Shown in pieces: positions 48,364-57,438 of a DNA stretch of 64,000 nucleotides (position 1 is its first letter; each line of letters opens with the position of its first letter). Source of the stretch: Streptomyces asiaticus (GTDB lineage: Bacteria > Actinomycetota > Actinomycetes > Streptomycetales > Streptomycetaceae). The DNA is taken from NCBI RefSeq assembly GCF_018138715.1, contig NZ_JAGSHX010000006.1, positions 2,728,001 to 2,792,000 of the forward strand. Reading direction: 5' to 3'. The translations under genes were made by a program, and so were the position numbers. The notes beneath the pieces were generated by a model. The model was not told the origin of the DNA. It did no database searches and saw only the letters and a list, made by a program, of their open reading frames with translations.

Positions 48364-49002
48364 CTACTCCCGTCCCGCCTCGCTCAGCGGCGGCGGATCA
48401 AGGTGCGCCACCTCGCGGTCGAAGTAGGAGATCACCTCTTCACCCACCGCGTAGAGCGCCTTGATGTAGTTCTCCCAGCGCTCGACGAGGTCACGGTCGG
48501 TGTAGCGGATCGCGCCGTTCGCGACTCCTGCTTCGGTGTAGAGGACTTGGAAGAGGGTGCGGCCGCCCAGCACAACCACTTCCGGAAGCGGCCCGGTGTC
48601 CTCCGAGGCGGCCACCTGTTCGGCGGGAACGATCCTGATCCGCTGCCCGTACTCCGCACGCTGCCGCTGGGAGTGGAGTTCCCACTGCACATACGGCGTC
48701 AGTGGGCTCTCGACCACCCGCACACGGTGAAAGGCATATCCCCTGCGCTTGTCTTCCTGAGCGGCCTTGGCCAAGGTGTCGCGCCGGTCGGCGAGGAGCC
48801 GAAGTGCCTCCTCCCAGTCACCCCGACGCAGGGCGTCCCGGCTCGGACTGCCCTGCTCCTCGAAGTGCTGCCGGCGCTCCAGCTTCCAGGAACTCCCGTC
48901 ACGGACCGCGTCCTCCCGTTGCCGGAAGTCCTGCTTGTAGGCGGTACGGGTGAGCCGATCGCCCTGCTCGGGATCGAGGACGGGGGCGAGGAGGTCAAGC
49001 AT
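48364..49002 (-). CDS. DUF6879 family protein
   Basis: 212 aa from ATG 49002 (MLDLLAPVLDPEQGDRL), overlapping the stop of the 89-aa gene by eight bases, with AAGGA at eight bases' spacing. Family features are RDALRRGDWEEALRLLADRR, VRVVESPLTPYVQWELHSQR and RYTDRDLVERW. Such proteins are common near XRE/STAND and other actinomycete signalling genes, but no function is established to my knowledge. It lies 93 bases upstream of the STAND gene and is probably in the same transcript. Confidence 0.82.
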   Translation of the reverse strand: MLDLLAPVLDPEQGDRLTRTAYKQDFRQREDAVRDGSSWKLERRQHFEEQGSPSRDALRRGDWEEALRLLADRRDTLAKAAQEDKRRGYAFHRVRVVESPLTPYVQWELHSQRQRAEYGQRIRIVPAEQVAASEDTGPLPEVVVLGGRTLFQVLYTEAGVANGAIRYTDRDLVERWENYIKALYAVGEEVISYFDREVAHLDPPPLSEAGRE

Positions 49003-49264
49003 CGGGGATGTCCTTCTTTGCCGCGCGGAGCATGTTCCCCGGGATGACGACCAGCCGCTCATCAGGAGCGAGGTTCACTCCCTGCGGCAGGCGGGGGCCG
49101 TAGACGGCCGTCAGATCCCTGCCGATCACAGCCACATCACCGTTGTCGAGCTGCCAGATGTCCGGACACTCGTCGTTGCCGTCGGAGTTCCCGAGCTCTT
49201 CGGCCGACTTCCCCAGCCGACGGTCGAATAACGCGGACGGGTCAGCCTCCCAGGCACGGGCCAT
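48995..49264 (-). CDS. small acidic protein linked to DUF6879
   Basis: 89 aa, ATG 49264 with GGAGG five bases upstream. The sequence has DECPDIWQLDNGDVAVIGRD and DERLVVIPGNML. I recall similar short proteins directly before DUF6879 genes in many Streptomyces. The eight-base overlap with the next gene implies coupling. It is the first gene of the 89-aa / DUF6879 / STAND run. The function is unknown. Confidence 0.75.
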   Translation of the reverse strand: MARAWEADPSALFDRRLGKSAEELGNSDGNDECPDIWQLDNGDVAVIGRDLTAVYGPRLPQGVNLAPDERLVVIPGNMLRAAKKDIPDA

Positions 49265-49811
49265 GTCTGCCTCCGGTCGAGGTGGTCAAGCACGCTGTGG
49301 CTACCCACTGTATCCAGGGACACACCCATGGGTGAGGGGTTGCCCCACGGCCGAGCCGTCGGGGGCACGGCCGTGGGGGCGGCTCCCCGTGCGGTCGGAG
49401 CACCCGTCAGCTACGCGCGCTCGAGTCACCGGCACCGGGACGGTCGTCTGGATCACCGGCGACACCCATGGAAAGCCTGTACGGAGGCTAGGTGGCCCAG
49501 CTAGACGCGGCTGGCCCTCGATGCGACCCACCCAGCACCGACCTGCTGATGGGCCTCCCGGCCTTCCACACCGACGACATCGGCCACCACGTATCGGCCG
49601 AGACGGTGACGGCGGCCGTCCGGGGCGCCCGCCTCGGGCTGAGCCGACAATCGCCCAGGGCGCCGCGGTCGTCAAGGCCGGGACGACAGGCGACTACCGA
49701 GGCGCTGACAGCCAATTACCTGTTCCACGACAACGATCACGTCGTGTGGGTCAGGCGGACCACAAACAATACAGGTCGTCCGATGCCCGGGAGCGCCTCC
49801 GATTCCCACTT
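49265..49811. other. gene-free stretch between DUF6879 operon and toxin locus
   Basis: 547 bp with no frame that looks coding. A plus-strand frame from GTG 49492 (VAQLDAAGPRCDPPSTDL and on) is open but has poor codon bias and no recognisable domain. It probably contains decayed sequence plus the promoter of the 89-aa gene. Confidence 0.5.
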
Positions 49812-50282
49812 CTACAGGTCTGCCGCGACTCGCTGGATGCGCTTAAGTCCTTCCTCGGTACAGGAAAGAACGACCTGAAACCTCGCTCTATCGGTGCGAA
49901 CGCCAGGTCGACTCACATACGACCATTTAGATCCGGCCCCATCAAGAATTTTCAGGAATTCCGGAAATTCCTCATGCTCTTCAGCCAGGATCTTGTGTGC
50001 ATCTTCGACAAATAGAAAGTATTGCTCCGCATGCAGCCAATTCAAATCGCGCAAACAGTCATTCAATGCGGGAAGATTCCACCCGAAGTAGTCAGGCAAT
50101 CGAAATCCATCCCAGAAACTTTGAAACACCCCGTCCAGGCTGCCCATGTCGCTTCCTTTCATCCATGCTGCGAACGTCCGGCCGGGCAAAGGCTGCAATG
50201 ACCGTAGCGGTGCATACGCATCCGGCACCACGAGATGAAGCCAAGGTTTGATTTCCATCCAGAACTTCTGCTCCATCACCAT
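49812..50282 (-). CDS. barstar-like immunity protein
   Basis: 156 aa. The central DYFGWNLPALNDCLRDLNWL matches the barstar signature (helix that plugs the barnase active site), followed by KILAEEHEEFPEFLKILDG. Barstar binds and inhibits barnase-type RNases. The ATG at 50282 overlaps the Rhs stop by seven bases, as expected for the immunity gene of a toxin module. The N-terminal 45 residues (WLHLVVPDAYAPLRSL) are an extension relative to minimal barstars. Codon use is somewhat less GC-biased than in its neighbours, consistent with a recently acquired toxin/immunity tip. Confidence 0.85.
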   Translation of the reverse strand: MVMEQKFWMEIKPWLHLVVPDAYAPLRSLQPLPGRTFAAWMKGSDMGSLDGVFQSFWDGFRLPDYFGWNLPALNDCLRDLNWLHAEQYFLFVEDAHKILAEEHEEFPEFLKILDGAGSKWSYVSRPGVRTDRARFQVVLSCTEEGLKRIQRVAADL

Positions 50283-53200
50283 TTCGGACTCTCCACGACG
50301 ATGTAGGTCTGGTAGTGCGTCGGGGTGTAGTAGATGGAGCCGTCACTCCCCCACACCGTCCTCTCGCCTCCCGGCTTGGGGTTCGCGCTTGATGCTGGCG
50401 CACCATACTCTCGGTAAGTGATCGGGTTACCCGAAGCATCGTGCGTCGGAAGGCGGTAAGCACCATTCTTTCCGCTGTTACTGAACGGCTCCGTCGTCAG
50501 GTTTGGCCCATGCCATTGAGCCCCCCACCCAGTAGCGTCTCGGCCATACTTCTTGACATCATTGATGGACTCCATCGCTTCGTCAGGAACCTCCTTGGGA
50601 ATCCAACCACCGAGCTTACTCGTCTCACCGAGTTGGGCACCCGGCTCGAACCCCTTTGGGCCGCAGGCCTTTAGCCCAAGTGGGTCGATCCAAGAGTACG
50701 GGTTTGGGATGTATGTGGTCGGATTGGGTGCAGGGGCGAGGCCGAGGGGATCGGGGGCGGCGTAGCGGGCGGTTTCGGGGTCGTAGTGGCGGATGTAGTT
50801 GTAGTGCAGGCCCGTTTCGGGGTCGGCGTATTGGCCGGGGAAGCGGAGGGGGCAGTCGACCGTTGATGTGCTTGCCCCGGTGGGGAAATCTGTGCCCCAG
50901 AGGGTGGTGCGGTGTTGCCAGGCCAGGTCACCGGCCGCGGTGACCAACTCCGTTGGGGTGCCGACCAGGTCCGTGATGATGGCGTGGAAGCGTGGTGTGG
51001 TGTCGTCATCGGCTCCGGTGAATTTCTCTATGAGGGATTCGCCGGGCTCGCGCACCAGTGACGTGTGGTCGGTTTGGGTCAGAGGGCGGTGGGTGTCCGG
51101 GGTGTAGTCCCAGGTGGTGTGGTTGCCCTCTGGTGTGGATTGTTCAGCCAGGCGGGTGTCTTCCCATGCGAACGTCAGCGATTCCGCCACCGTGCCGTCC
51201 TCGGCCAGGCGTTGTTTGGATATGCGGCGGCCGAGGGGGTCGTAGGTGTAGTGCCAGTGGTCGCCGTCCGGGGTTGTCGCGTCCGTCAGGCGGTCTTCCG
51301 CGTTCCAGGTGTAGGTCCAGGTGCGGGTCTGGCCGTTGAGGAGTTTGCGGGTGCGGCGGGTCAGGCGGCCCTGGGTGTCGTGTTCGTACGTCGTGCGGCC
51401 CGCTCGGTGGATCACTGTGCCGGTGAACTCGCGGTCGCCGGGGGACGCGTGGTCAGGGGCCGTGGCATTCGTGAGGTTGCCCGCCGTGTCGTAGGCGTAC
51501 GTCTCGGTCCAGCCGTGCGCGTGGACCGCCGTCACGCGGCCGGACGGGTCGAGGTCGAAGCGGCGGGTGCCCGAGGTCAGTTCGCGGATCTCGGTGAGGT
51601 AGCCGTCCGGGCGGTAGGCGTAGGAGCGGTGTTGGAGGATGCGGTTCGCCTCGTTGCCACGGCCCTCGGCGATCGTCTGGGTGGTCAGGCGGTCTGACCC
51701 GTCCCAGGTCTGCGTCAGTGTCACGGACTCGCCGAGGTGGCGTTCCGTCTCGCGGCCCGCCGCGTCGTACGTGAAGGTCAGGGTGCCCGCCGTGCCCGCC
51801 GCCAGTTGGCTGGGGCGGCCCGACTCGTCGTAGGTCCAGGCGCTCCTCAGGCCCGAGGGCATCGTGCGTTCGGTGCGGCGGCCCACGGCGTCATACGCGT
51901 ACGTCGTCGTCCGGCCGTTGACCGTTTCCGACAGGACTCGGCCCAGCGCGTCCCGTTCGAGGGTCAGCTCGACGTCCGGATTCGCCGCTCGCGTCAGGGC
52001 GCCCTGCGCGTCATAGGCATACGTCGTCCGTGTGCCCGCCTCGTCGCGCTGTTCCGTCGTGCGGCCCAGCGCGTCCCGGGTGAAGTGCAGCGTCTCGCCC
52101 GCACCATTGGTGCGGGTCAGCAGGTCGCCCGCCGCATCGTGGGTGTAGGCCACAGTGCGGCCGTTGAAGTCGGTCTCGGAGGTGAGCCGGCCCGCCGGGT
52201 CGTAGGTGTAGGTCCAGGTCAGGCCCTGAGGGTTGGTGACCCCGGTCAGCCGCAGTTCGGTGTCGTAGGCGAAGGCGTACCTCGCGCCGTCCGGTTCCGT
52301 GCGGGTGGCGGGTACGTCGAAGTGGGTGGACGTCTGGTGGGTGGTGTGGCCCGCCGGGTCGGTGTGGGTGAGGAGATTGCCCTCGCCGTCCCAGGTCCAG
52401 CTCTCCCGGGCGCCGTCCGGCTCCTCCCGCCACGCCGGTTTGCCCTCGGTCGTCCAGCCCATACGGGTAATGTGGCCCAGCGGATCCGTCGCCTCCACCA
52501 CCCGGCCGAAGGCGTCCCGCCGGACGCTCGTGGTGTGCCCCAGCGGGTCCGTTACGGCGATGGGCAGCCCTGCCGCATCCGGGGTCAGACGCGTGGTGTT
52601 GCCCAGCGCGTCCGTCACCTCGGCCAAGTGGCCCCGGTCGGTGTACGCGTAGGTGGTGGTCGACCCCGTCGGGTCCGTGGTGGCGGTCAGGTTGCCCGTG
52701 TCGTCGTACGTGTGGCGCCACGTTCCGCCGCCCGGCTCGGTGACCTCCACCGGCAGGCACAACGCGTTGTAGGTGGCGCGACCCTCCGCGCCGTCAGCGA
52801 GGGTGACGGTCGTGAGGTTGCCGTCCTCGTCGTACCCGTAACGCCTCGTGCGCCCCAGGGGATCCGTCACCGCGACCTTACGGTCGCCGCGCGCGTCCCA
52901 TTCCGTCAGCGTGGTGTGGCCCAGCGGACCGGTCTCCTCGATCAGCTGCCCATCGGCGTTGTAGCGGTACGACGTCGCGTGGCCGAGCGAATCCGTGTAG
53001 ACCGTCGTCCGCGCCTCGTCGTCATACTCCAGGCCGCCGTTGAAGACGCCGTCGCTGCCCTCGGTGCGCACCACCTTCCCGTCCGGCCCGTAGACGTACC
53101 GGAACGACGTGCCATTGCGGTCCGTCCAGGACGTCACCCGCCCCTCGCCGTCGTAGGTGAACCGCAGGGGCATACCGCTGGAGTTGATGACCTCGGTGAG

Positions 53201-54628
53201 GTTGCCCGCCTCGTCATAGCCGTAGCGCATCACCACCGTGCCGCCCTCACGGCCCTGCTCGGGGGTGTAGACCGACGGCGGCTCATCCAGCAGCCGGAGC
53301 GCCGTGACCCGCTGGCCCTCGGTGTCGATGGCCAGGTAGTAGCCCCCGGAGTGGCGTATGGCCAGCGGGTTCCCGCCCGAGGCGCGTTCGATGTCGATGC
53401 GCGCGCCATTGCGGTCCTGAAGGCTCTCCAGGGCCAGATAGACCGCGCCCGCCTCCTCCGTCGCGGCGGGACGGACGAACGTCCGCACCACACCCGCCTC
53501 CGGATCGGTGACCGTCATGACGCCGTCCGGCTTGCCGTCCCACTCCAGCGGCCACCGCGCGCCCTTCGCGGGCAGCGTCGGCACCCCCGGCTCCGGCACC
53601 GGATACACCAGCCGCATCCCGTCCGCCGCGGCGAACACCACGCCCTCCGCGTCCAGTTGGACCCGCTCGTCCAGCAGACTGGCCCACGTCGGGCCGAACC
53701 ACACCCCGCCCCGGTACGAGGACACATGGGTACGCTCGAAGACCAGCGGCAGCGACCCCGGCAGCGTCAGATCGGTCTGCTCCATCAGCATCGCACCCGT
53801 CGCGATGTCGATCGGCTCACCCGTGCACGGGCACTTCCTGGCCGGGCGGGCGGCCGGGCCCTCCTCGATGAGGTTCGGCCGCAGCGAGGGCACCTTCGGG
53901 GGCCTGAGCAGGTCCGGGACGCCGGTGAGCTTCGGCATCACACCGGGCTTGAGCACCCCGAACCCGGCGCCGAAAATACCCCCGTCGATCATGCCGTCCT
54001 TGGCCGCCTGGTTGACCTCATCCAGGCTGAAACCCTGCTGCTGCCCCAGGGCGATCTTCACCGGCTGGGCCACCGCCGCGTCGATCGTCACCGACAGCAC
54101 GCTGGTGAAGACCGCACCGGTGAAGATCTCCGCGGCCAGCGTCGCCACCGCCTCCTCCACCGCGATGCCCAGCCCGCTCGCCATCGCGATGATCTCCGCG
54201 GCCACCTCGTCCGAGGCGCCCCCGGTGAACGGGGTCAGCAGGAGACCGCCGACCAGCGCGGCGGCGTCGATGGCGATCTGCGCCTTCAGCGCGTCGATGG
54301 CGTCATCGACCTTGTCGGCGAACTTCTCCAGGAACTTCGCCATGTTCCGGGCCGACTTGGCGAGATTACTCAGCCAGCCCTCGTCCTTGCCCTTGGCGTA
54401 ACGCCCCCAGAAGGTCTCAAAGGCATCGATCGCCTCGCCCTTGTTGTGGTGGATCAGTGTCGTGGCCGCCTTGTCGGTCGCCACCCGCACATCGTCCACG
54501 CTGTCGGCGAACGTCCGCCAGGCGTCGGCCGCATCGCGCAGGGTGCCGGAGTCGGCGTCCGGCCACCACATGCCCAGCTTCATGAGGAGGGCCTTGGCCT
54601 TCTCCTCGATCTGGCTCCCGAAACTCAC
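50276..54628 (-). CDS. Rhs polymorphic toxin with WXG-type N-terminus and barnase-like C-terminus
   Basis: 1450 aa. Residues 1-100 are helical with WXG100/LXG-like character (DAADAWRTFADSVDDVR), suggesting type VII secretion. A hydrophobic Ala/Gly region follows (about 110-190). A DUF6531-like domain starts near PCTGEPIDIATGAML (about 270). RHS/YD repeats (YDEAGNLTEV, YDPAGRLTSE, YDPLGRRISK) fill about 480-1240. The core-associated segment is DPETGLHYNYIRHYDPETARY, ending in IDPLGL (1319), the usual boundary. Residues 1320-1450 are the toxin, ending with a microbial-RNase pattern: TYREYG (Glu1407), GGERTVWGSDG (Arg1423) and YTPTHYQTY (His1438), equivalent to barnase Glu73, Arg83/87 and His102. 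GTG 54628 overlaps the WXG100-like frame by four bases. Confidence 0.9.
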   Translation of the reverse strand: MSFGSQIEEKAKALLMKLGMWWPDADSGTLRDAADAWRTFADSVDDVRVATDKAATTLIHHNKGEAIDAFETFWGRYAKGKDEGWLSNLAKSARNMAKFLEKFADKVDDAIDALKAQIAIDAAALVGGLLLTPFTGGASDEVAAEIIAMASGLGIAVEEAVATLAAEIFTGAVFTSVLSVTIDAAVAQPVKIALGQQQGFSLDEVNQAAKDGMIDGGIFGAGFGVLKPGVMPKLTGVPDLLRPPKVPSLRPNLIEEGPAARPARKCPCTGEPIDIATGAMLMEQTDLTLPGSLPLVFERTHVSSYRGGVWFGPTWASLLDERVQLDAEGVVFAAADGMRLVYPVPEPGVPTLPAKGARWPLEWDGKPDGVMTVTDPEAGVVRTFVRPAATEEAGAVYLALESLQDRNGARIDIERASGGNPLAIRHSGGYYLAIDTEGQRVTALRLLDEPPSVYTPEQGREGGTVVMRYGYDEAGNLTEVINSSGMPLRFTYDGEGRVTSWTDRNGTSFRYVYGPDGKVVRTEGSDGVFNGGLEYDDEARTTVYTDSLGHATSYRYNADGQLIEETGPLGHTTLTEWDARGDRKVAVTDPLGRTRRYGYDEDGNLTTVTLADGAEGRATYNALCLPVEVTEPGGGTWRHTYDDTGNLTATTDPTGSTTTYAYTDRGHLAEVTDALGNTTRLTPDAAGLPIAVTDPLGHTTSVRRDAFGRVVEATDPLGHITRMGWTTEGKPAWREEPDGARESWTWDGEGNLLTHTDPAGHTTHQTSTHFDVPATRTEPDGARYAFAYDTELRLTGVTNPQGLTWTYTYDPAGRLTSETDFNGRTVAYTHDAAGDLLTRTNGAGETLHFTRDALGRTTEQRDEAGTRTTYAYDAQGALTRAANPDVELTLERDALGRVLSETVNGRTTTYAYDAVGRRTERTMPSGLRSAWTYDESGRPSQLAAGTAGTLTFTYDAAGRETERHLGESVTLTQTWDGSDRLTTQTIAEGRGNEANRILQHRSYAYRPDGYLTEIRELTSGTRRFDLDPSGRVTAVHAHGWTETYAYDTAGNLTNATAPDHASPGDREFTGTVIHRAGRTTYEHDTQGRLTRRTRKLLNGQTRTWTYTWNAEDRLTDATTPDGDHWHYTYDPLGRRISKQRLAEDGTVAESLTFAWEDTRLAEQSTPEGNHTTWDYTPDTHRPLTQTDHTSLVREPGESLIEKFTGADDDTTPRFHAIITDLVGTPTELVTAAGDLAWQHRTTLWGTDFPTGASTSTVDCPLRFPGQYADPETGLHYNYIRHYDPETARYAAPDPLGLAPAPNPTTYIPNPYSWIDPLGLKACGPKGFEPGAQLGETSKLGGWIPKEVPDEAMESINDVKKYGRDATGWGAQWHGPNLTTEPFSNSGKNGAYRLPTHDASGNPITYREYGAPASSANPKPGGERTVWGSDGSIYYTPTHYQTYIVVESPKW

Positions 54629-55021
54629 CGATGACCGCCCGCGCCCGGACCCTGATCATGGCCGGAGCCGTGCTTGGCCTTGGTGAACATGCCCTCGATC
54701 AGCTTGTCGTTGTCGACATGCCCGTCGGCCATATCGTTCATCGCCTCGTAAATGCTGGTCAGCCCGAGGACGAGAATCCCGGCCGCCGACTCGATGTGCT
54801 TCTGATTCGGCTTGTACTGCTTACCGAAATCCTTCCCCGGCTTGTCGTCCCCCCCACGGCTCCCCATAGCCGTCCAGCGTCGAGATCAGCGTGGTCAACG
54901 CCTCACTCAGCTTCACCGACTGGTGGTGAAAGGTCGGCGCGACGGACTTGATGTCCGCCACCTTGATGTCCAGGACCTCGCCGCCGCCGTGCCCGCCACT
55001 GTGTCCGCCGCCGCTGCCCAT
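54625..55021 (-). pseudogene. WXG100-like secretion partner, frameshifted at a G7 run
   Basis: Two overlapping frames together read as one family member of about 131 aa. The 5' frame (from ATG 55021, with GGAGG six bases upstream) gives VADIKSVAPTFHHQSVKLSE then LDGYGEPWGG. The 3' frame gives GDDKPGKDFGKQYKPN, then HIESAAGILVLGLTSIYEAM and DNDKLIEGMF. The join is a run of seven G on the minus strand (54849-54855 in plus coordinates); six would keep the frame as EPWGDDKPGK. Such proteins are type VII (ESX) secreted helpers encoded next to large toxins. Explanations are a real +1 mutation, slippage on poly-G, or sequencing error. Confidence 0.75.
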
Positions 55022-55179
55022 GCGACGCCTCCCCCGCTGAACTGTGCGCCTGTCGTACAAAGCTTCCAGGCTAGGGCGGCGACCCTCACGGACCGTTCAA
55101 TGTGGCCTCTACAGCGAGTAAAGAGTGCCGACCCGGAACGCTGAGCCCGGCCCCGATTGGCGCGGTCGGACGGGCACGG

Positions 55180-55768
55180 TCAGCGATCGCCGCCAACGGG
55201 TGCCAGCTGTCGGCTGAGCCTGAGTACGTCGTCGACCGTCCGGCGGTCGGTGCTTGCGTGGGAGGCGGGGACGGGGGTGGCCTCGGGGCCGATGAGCAGG
55301 CCGGTCCGGCCGTCGAGGGAGGCGTCGGTCGCGGCGGCGATGGACGACCGGGCGGCCAGGAGGGCCGCGGGTCCGGCGGTGGAGCGTTCGATGGCCCGCC
55401 GGACCAGCGGCCAGAGCAGACGCAGCGTCGGGGAGACGATCTTCGGTGAGCGTATGGTGCCGTTGGCCATGTCGGTCGCGGCACCGCCGGGGTCGGCCGC
55501 GAAGACCGCGACACCGCTGCCGCGCAGGCGTTCCGCCAGGTCCAGGGTGTAGGCGAGGTTGGCGAGCTTGGCCCGGCCGTACCAGTGGAAGCCGTAGTAG
55601 CCACCCGGCGGTTCGACGGCGTCGAAGGTGCGCTTGGCGAGGCGTATCGCACCGGTGCTGACGTTCACGATCCGGCTCGGCCCGCCGGCGCGGAGCTGGT
55701 CGAGGAGCGATTCGGTCAGCAGATACGGCGAGAGGTGGTTGACGGCGAACGTCGTCTCGATCCCGTCG
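55180..55768 (-). pseudogene. N-terminally truncated short-chain dehydrogenase
   Basis: About 196 C-terminal residues of an SDR: GIETTFAVNHLSPYLLTESL, RIVNVSTGAI, YGRAKLANLAYTLDLAERL (the YxxxK catalytic pair in the form YGRAK) and ADPGGAATDMA. The Rossmann fold with its GxxxGxG motif is missing because similarity stops at about 55768, where an Rhs relic begins. No usable start remains. It is probably inactive. The 158 bp between it and the WXG100-like gene contain nothing recognisable. Confidence 0.8.
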
Positions 55769-55827
55769 TCTGCGCCAGCGTCACCGCCTCGCCGATGCGG
55801 CGTTCCGTCTCGCGGCCCGCCGCGTCG
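55769..55827 (-). repeat. 60-bp relic of an Rhs gene at a recombination scar
   Basis: On the minus strand this segment encodes AAGRETERRIGEAVTLAQT, matching AAGRETERHLGESVTLTQT inside the Rhs gene (about 51709-51767). At DNA level 29 bases are identical (55799-55827 versus 51739-51767, starting GGCGTTCCGTCTCGCGGCCC), and most of the remaining 30 match. It is flanked by the broken SDR on one side and the broken PucR-type gene on the other. Confidence 0.8.
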
Positions 55828-55828
55828 C

Positions 55829-56465
55829 CTGGGCCGAGACCACGTCCGACGCGCAAGCGGACTCCGCCGTCGAGCGGGCAGTGGCGATGGCCGGACACAC
55901 CGTCGGCGCCGACGCCACGCTGACGCGCGTGCTGGGCCCGCGGACGCAGGCCGCATGGCTGAGCCGTGCGACCCCGTTCAGCGAATCGGACCTCGGCCTG
56001 GCACGGCTCCGTCCCCCGGACGGGGTTCGGGTCGTGGCCGGCGACCCGGCGCAAGGGCTGGACGGCTTTCGCCGCACACATATCGAGGCCACGCACGCGC
56101 GCCGTGTGGTGATGCTGAGCGAACCCCATGCCGCGCCCATCACTCGATACCGGAACGTGGCCGTTGCCGCGCTGGGCACCGTGGACCCGGAGCAGGCTCG
56201 CACATTCGTCACTCGTGTGCTCGGGCGCCTCGCCACCGATGACGAGAACACCCTCCGCCTGGCGACCACCCTCGCGGCCTACCTTGACGAGAACCGCAGC
56301 CGCACGCGGACCGCGGAACGGCTCGTGATCCACCCCAACACGGTGGCCTATCGGGTGCAGCAGACCAAGCAGATCCTCGGTCGCGGCATCAAGACGGGGA
56401 CCCTCGACCTCCGAGTGGCCTTGGCCTTGCCTCCCACTCTGCGTGGCCTGCCAGGCGCCCACTGA
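55829..56465 (+). pseudogene. N-terminally truncated PucR/CdaR-type regulator
   Basis: The C-terminal about 210 residues of a PucR-type activator: WAETTSDAQADSAVERAVAM, the GGDEF-like region with GLDGFRRTHIEATHARR and PITRYRNVAVAAL, and the helix-turn-helix YLDENRSRTRTAERLVIHPN then TVAYRVQQ (HTH_30). The N-terminal sensory part is absent; similarity begins exactly where the Rhs relic ends. A GTG at 55881 could start a short protein but lacks an RBS. It is probably non-functional. Confidence 0.75.
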
Positions 56466-56610
56466 CGCAGGCCCCCGGAGGCACCTGCGCGAGGCCAGGC
56501 ATACGTGTGCCGTCGCGGATCGAGGCGGTTACCTGATCGACCGGTGGCGTCAGGTTGCCCCGCCGTGTAGCGCACGACGGCTGAAAGGTGATTTTGGGCG
56601 GACCGTTGTG

Positions 56611-57198
56611 TCAGTGCGTTGCGGCGGTCAGTCCGGCGCGGTGGATGCGGGTGTGCTCGGCGACGCGCCGGCCGAGGTGGCGGGCGGTGTTCAGGTCCGC
56701 GTCGTGGACGGCGGGTGTGTCGTTGAAGCTCTGCGCACCGGCGCCGAGGTAGAAGCCGAGGCGGTTGTCGTCCTGGGGGCTGGATGTGGTGGTGTTCCAG
56801 CCCGGCAGGAGGTTCAGGCTCACCCAGAGCATTCCGTGCTGGGCCGCCAGGAGCGCCAGGTACTGCAGGGTGTGCAGCTTGTCGCCGCTCATGGAGCCGG
56901 AGTTGGTGAATCCCGCCGCGAGCTTGTCGCTCCAGGCGCGGGTCATCCACCGCTTGCTGCTGGCCTCGGCGAAGGCGTGGAACGCCCCCGACGCGGTGCC
57001 CATGTAGGTGGGGGTACCGAAGATGATGGCGTCCGCGGCGTCCATCAGTTCCCAGTCGGCGTCACTGAGGGAGGCGACGTCCACGCGGTGGACGTGCGTC
57101 CCGGCGATGGAGAGCGCGCCGTCCGCGACGGCCGTGGCGATCTGCGCGGTGTGGCCGTAGCCGGAATGCGACGCGATGACGATCGAGATATCGGACAC
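56611..57198 (-). CDS. flavodoxin-like FMN reductase (WrbA/NQO type)
   Basis: 195 aa. The FMN phosphate loop is ASHSGYGHTAQIA near the N-terminus; the second flavin motif is GTPTYMGTASGAFHAF. Such enzymes reduce quinones or other electrophiles with NAD(P)H. The start is GTG 57198 (MSDISIVIASHSGYG), six bases after AGGA. It is divergent from a TetR gene across 240 bp, which probably controls it. The C-terminus has an extension (AGAQSFNDTPAVHDADLNTA) also seen in NAD(P)H:quinone oxidoreductases. Confidence 0.88.
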   Translation of the reverse strand: MSDISIVIASHSGYGHTAQIATAVADGALSIAGTHVHRVDVASLSDADWELMDAADAIIFGTPTYMGTASGAFHAFAEASSKRWMTRAWSDKLAAGFTNSGSMSGDKLHTLQYLALLAAQHGMLWVSLNLLPGWNTTTSSPQDDNRLGFYLGAGAQSFNDTPAVHDADLNTARHLGRRVAEHTRIHRAGLTAATH

Positions 57199-57409
57199 GG
57201 GTGTTCCTGTTCTGCCGCGATGGCGGCGTGTTCGGTGGTGTGCCGGCGGACGATGAGCTGCCCGCCGCGGCGGTGGACCGCACTGCTCCACGCTTCGGGT
57301 ACCGGAGGCCCGGGCGGGGCGTGGCGCATGCCCAGGTCTCGCGGGCCGGCGCCGACCGCCATCAGCATGGATCGTCGTTCCGCTTGAAACAGTAGCACCG
57401 ATAAAGCGG

Positions 57410-57431
57410 CGATACGCAAAATGGGATATCG
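57410..57431. promoter_or_regulatory. possible TetR operator in the reductase/TetR gap
   Basis: CGATA and TATCG form an imperfect 22-bp dyad just before the TetR start codon, in the A/T-richest part of the 240-bp divergent gap (GATAAAGCGGCGATACGCAA). Assigned by position. Confidence 0.3.
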
Positions 57432-57438
57432 TTGTTCC

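Noticed and set aside
49492-49878. Plus-strand 128-codon frame before the barstar gene
   Set aside because: Poor codon bias, no domain, and it overlaps the end of the barstar-like gene on the other strand.
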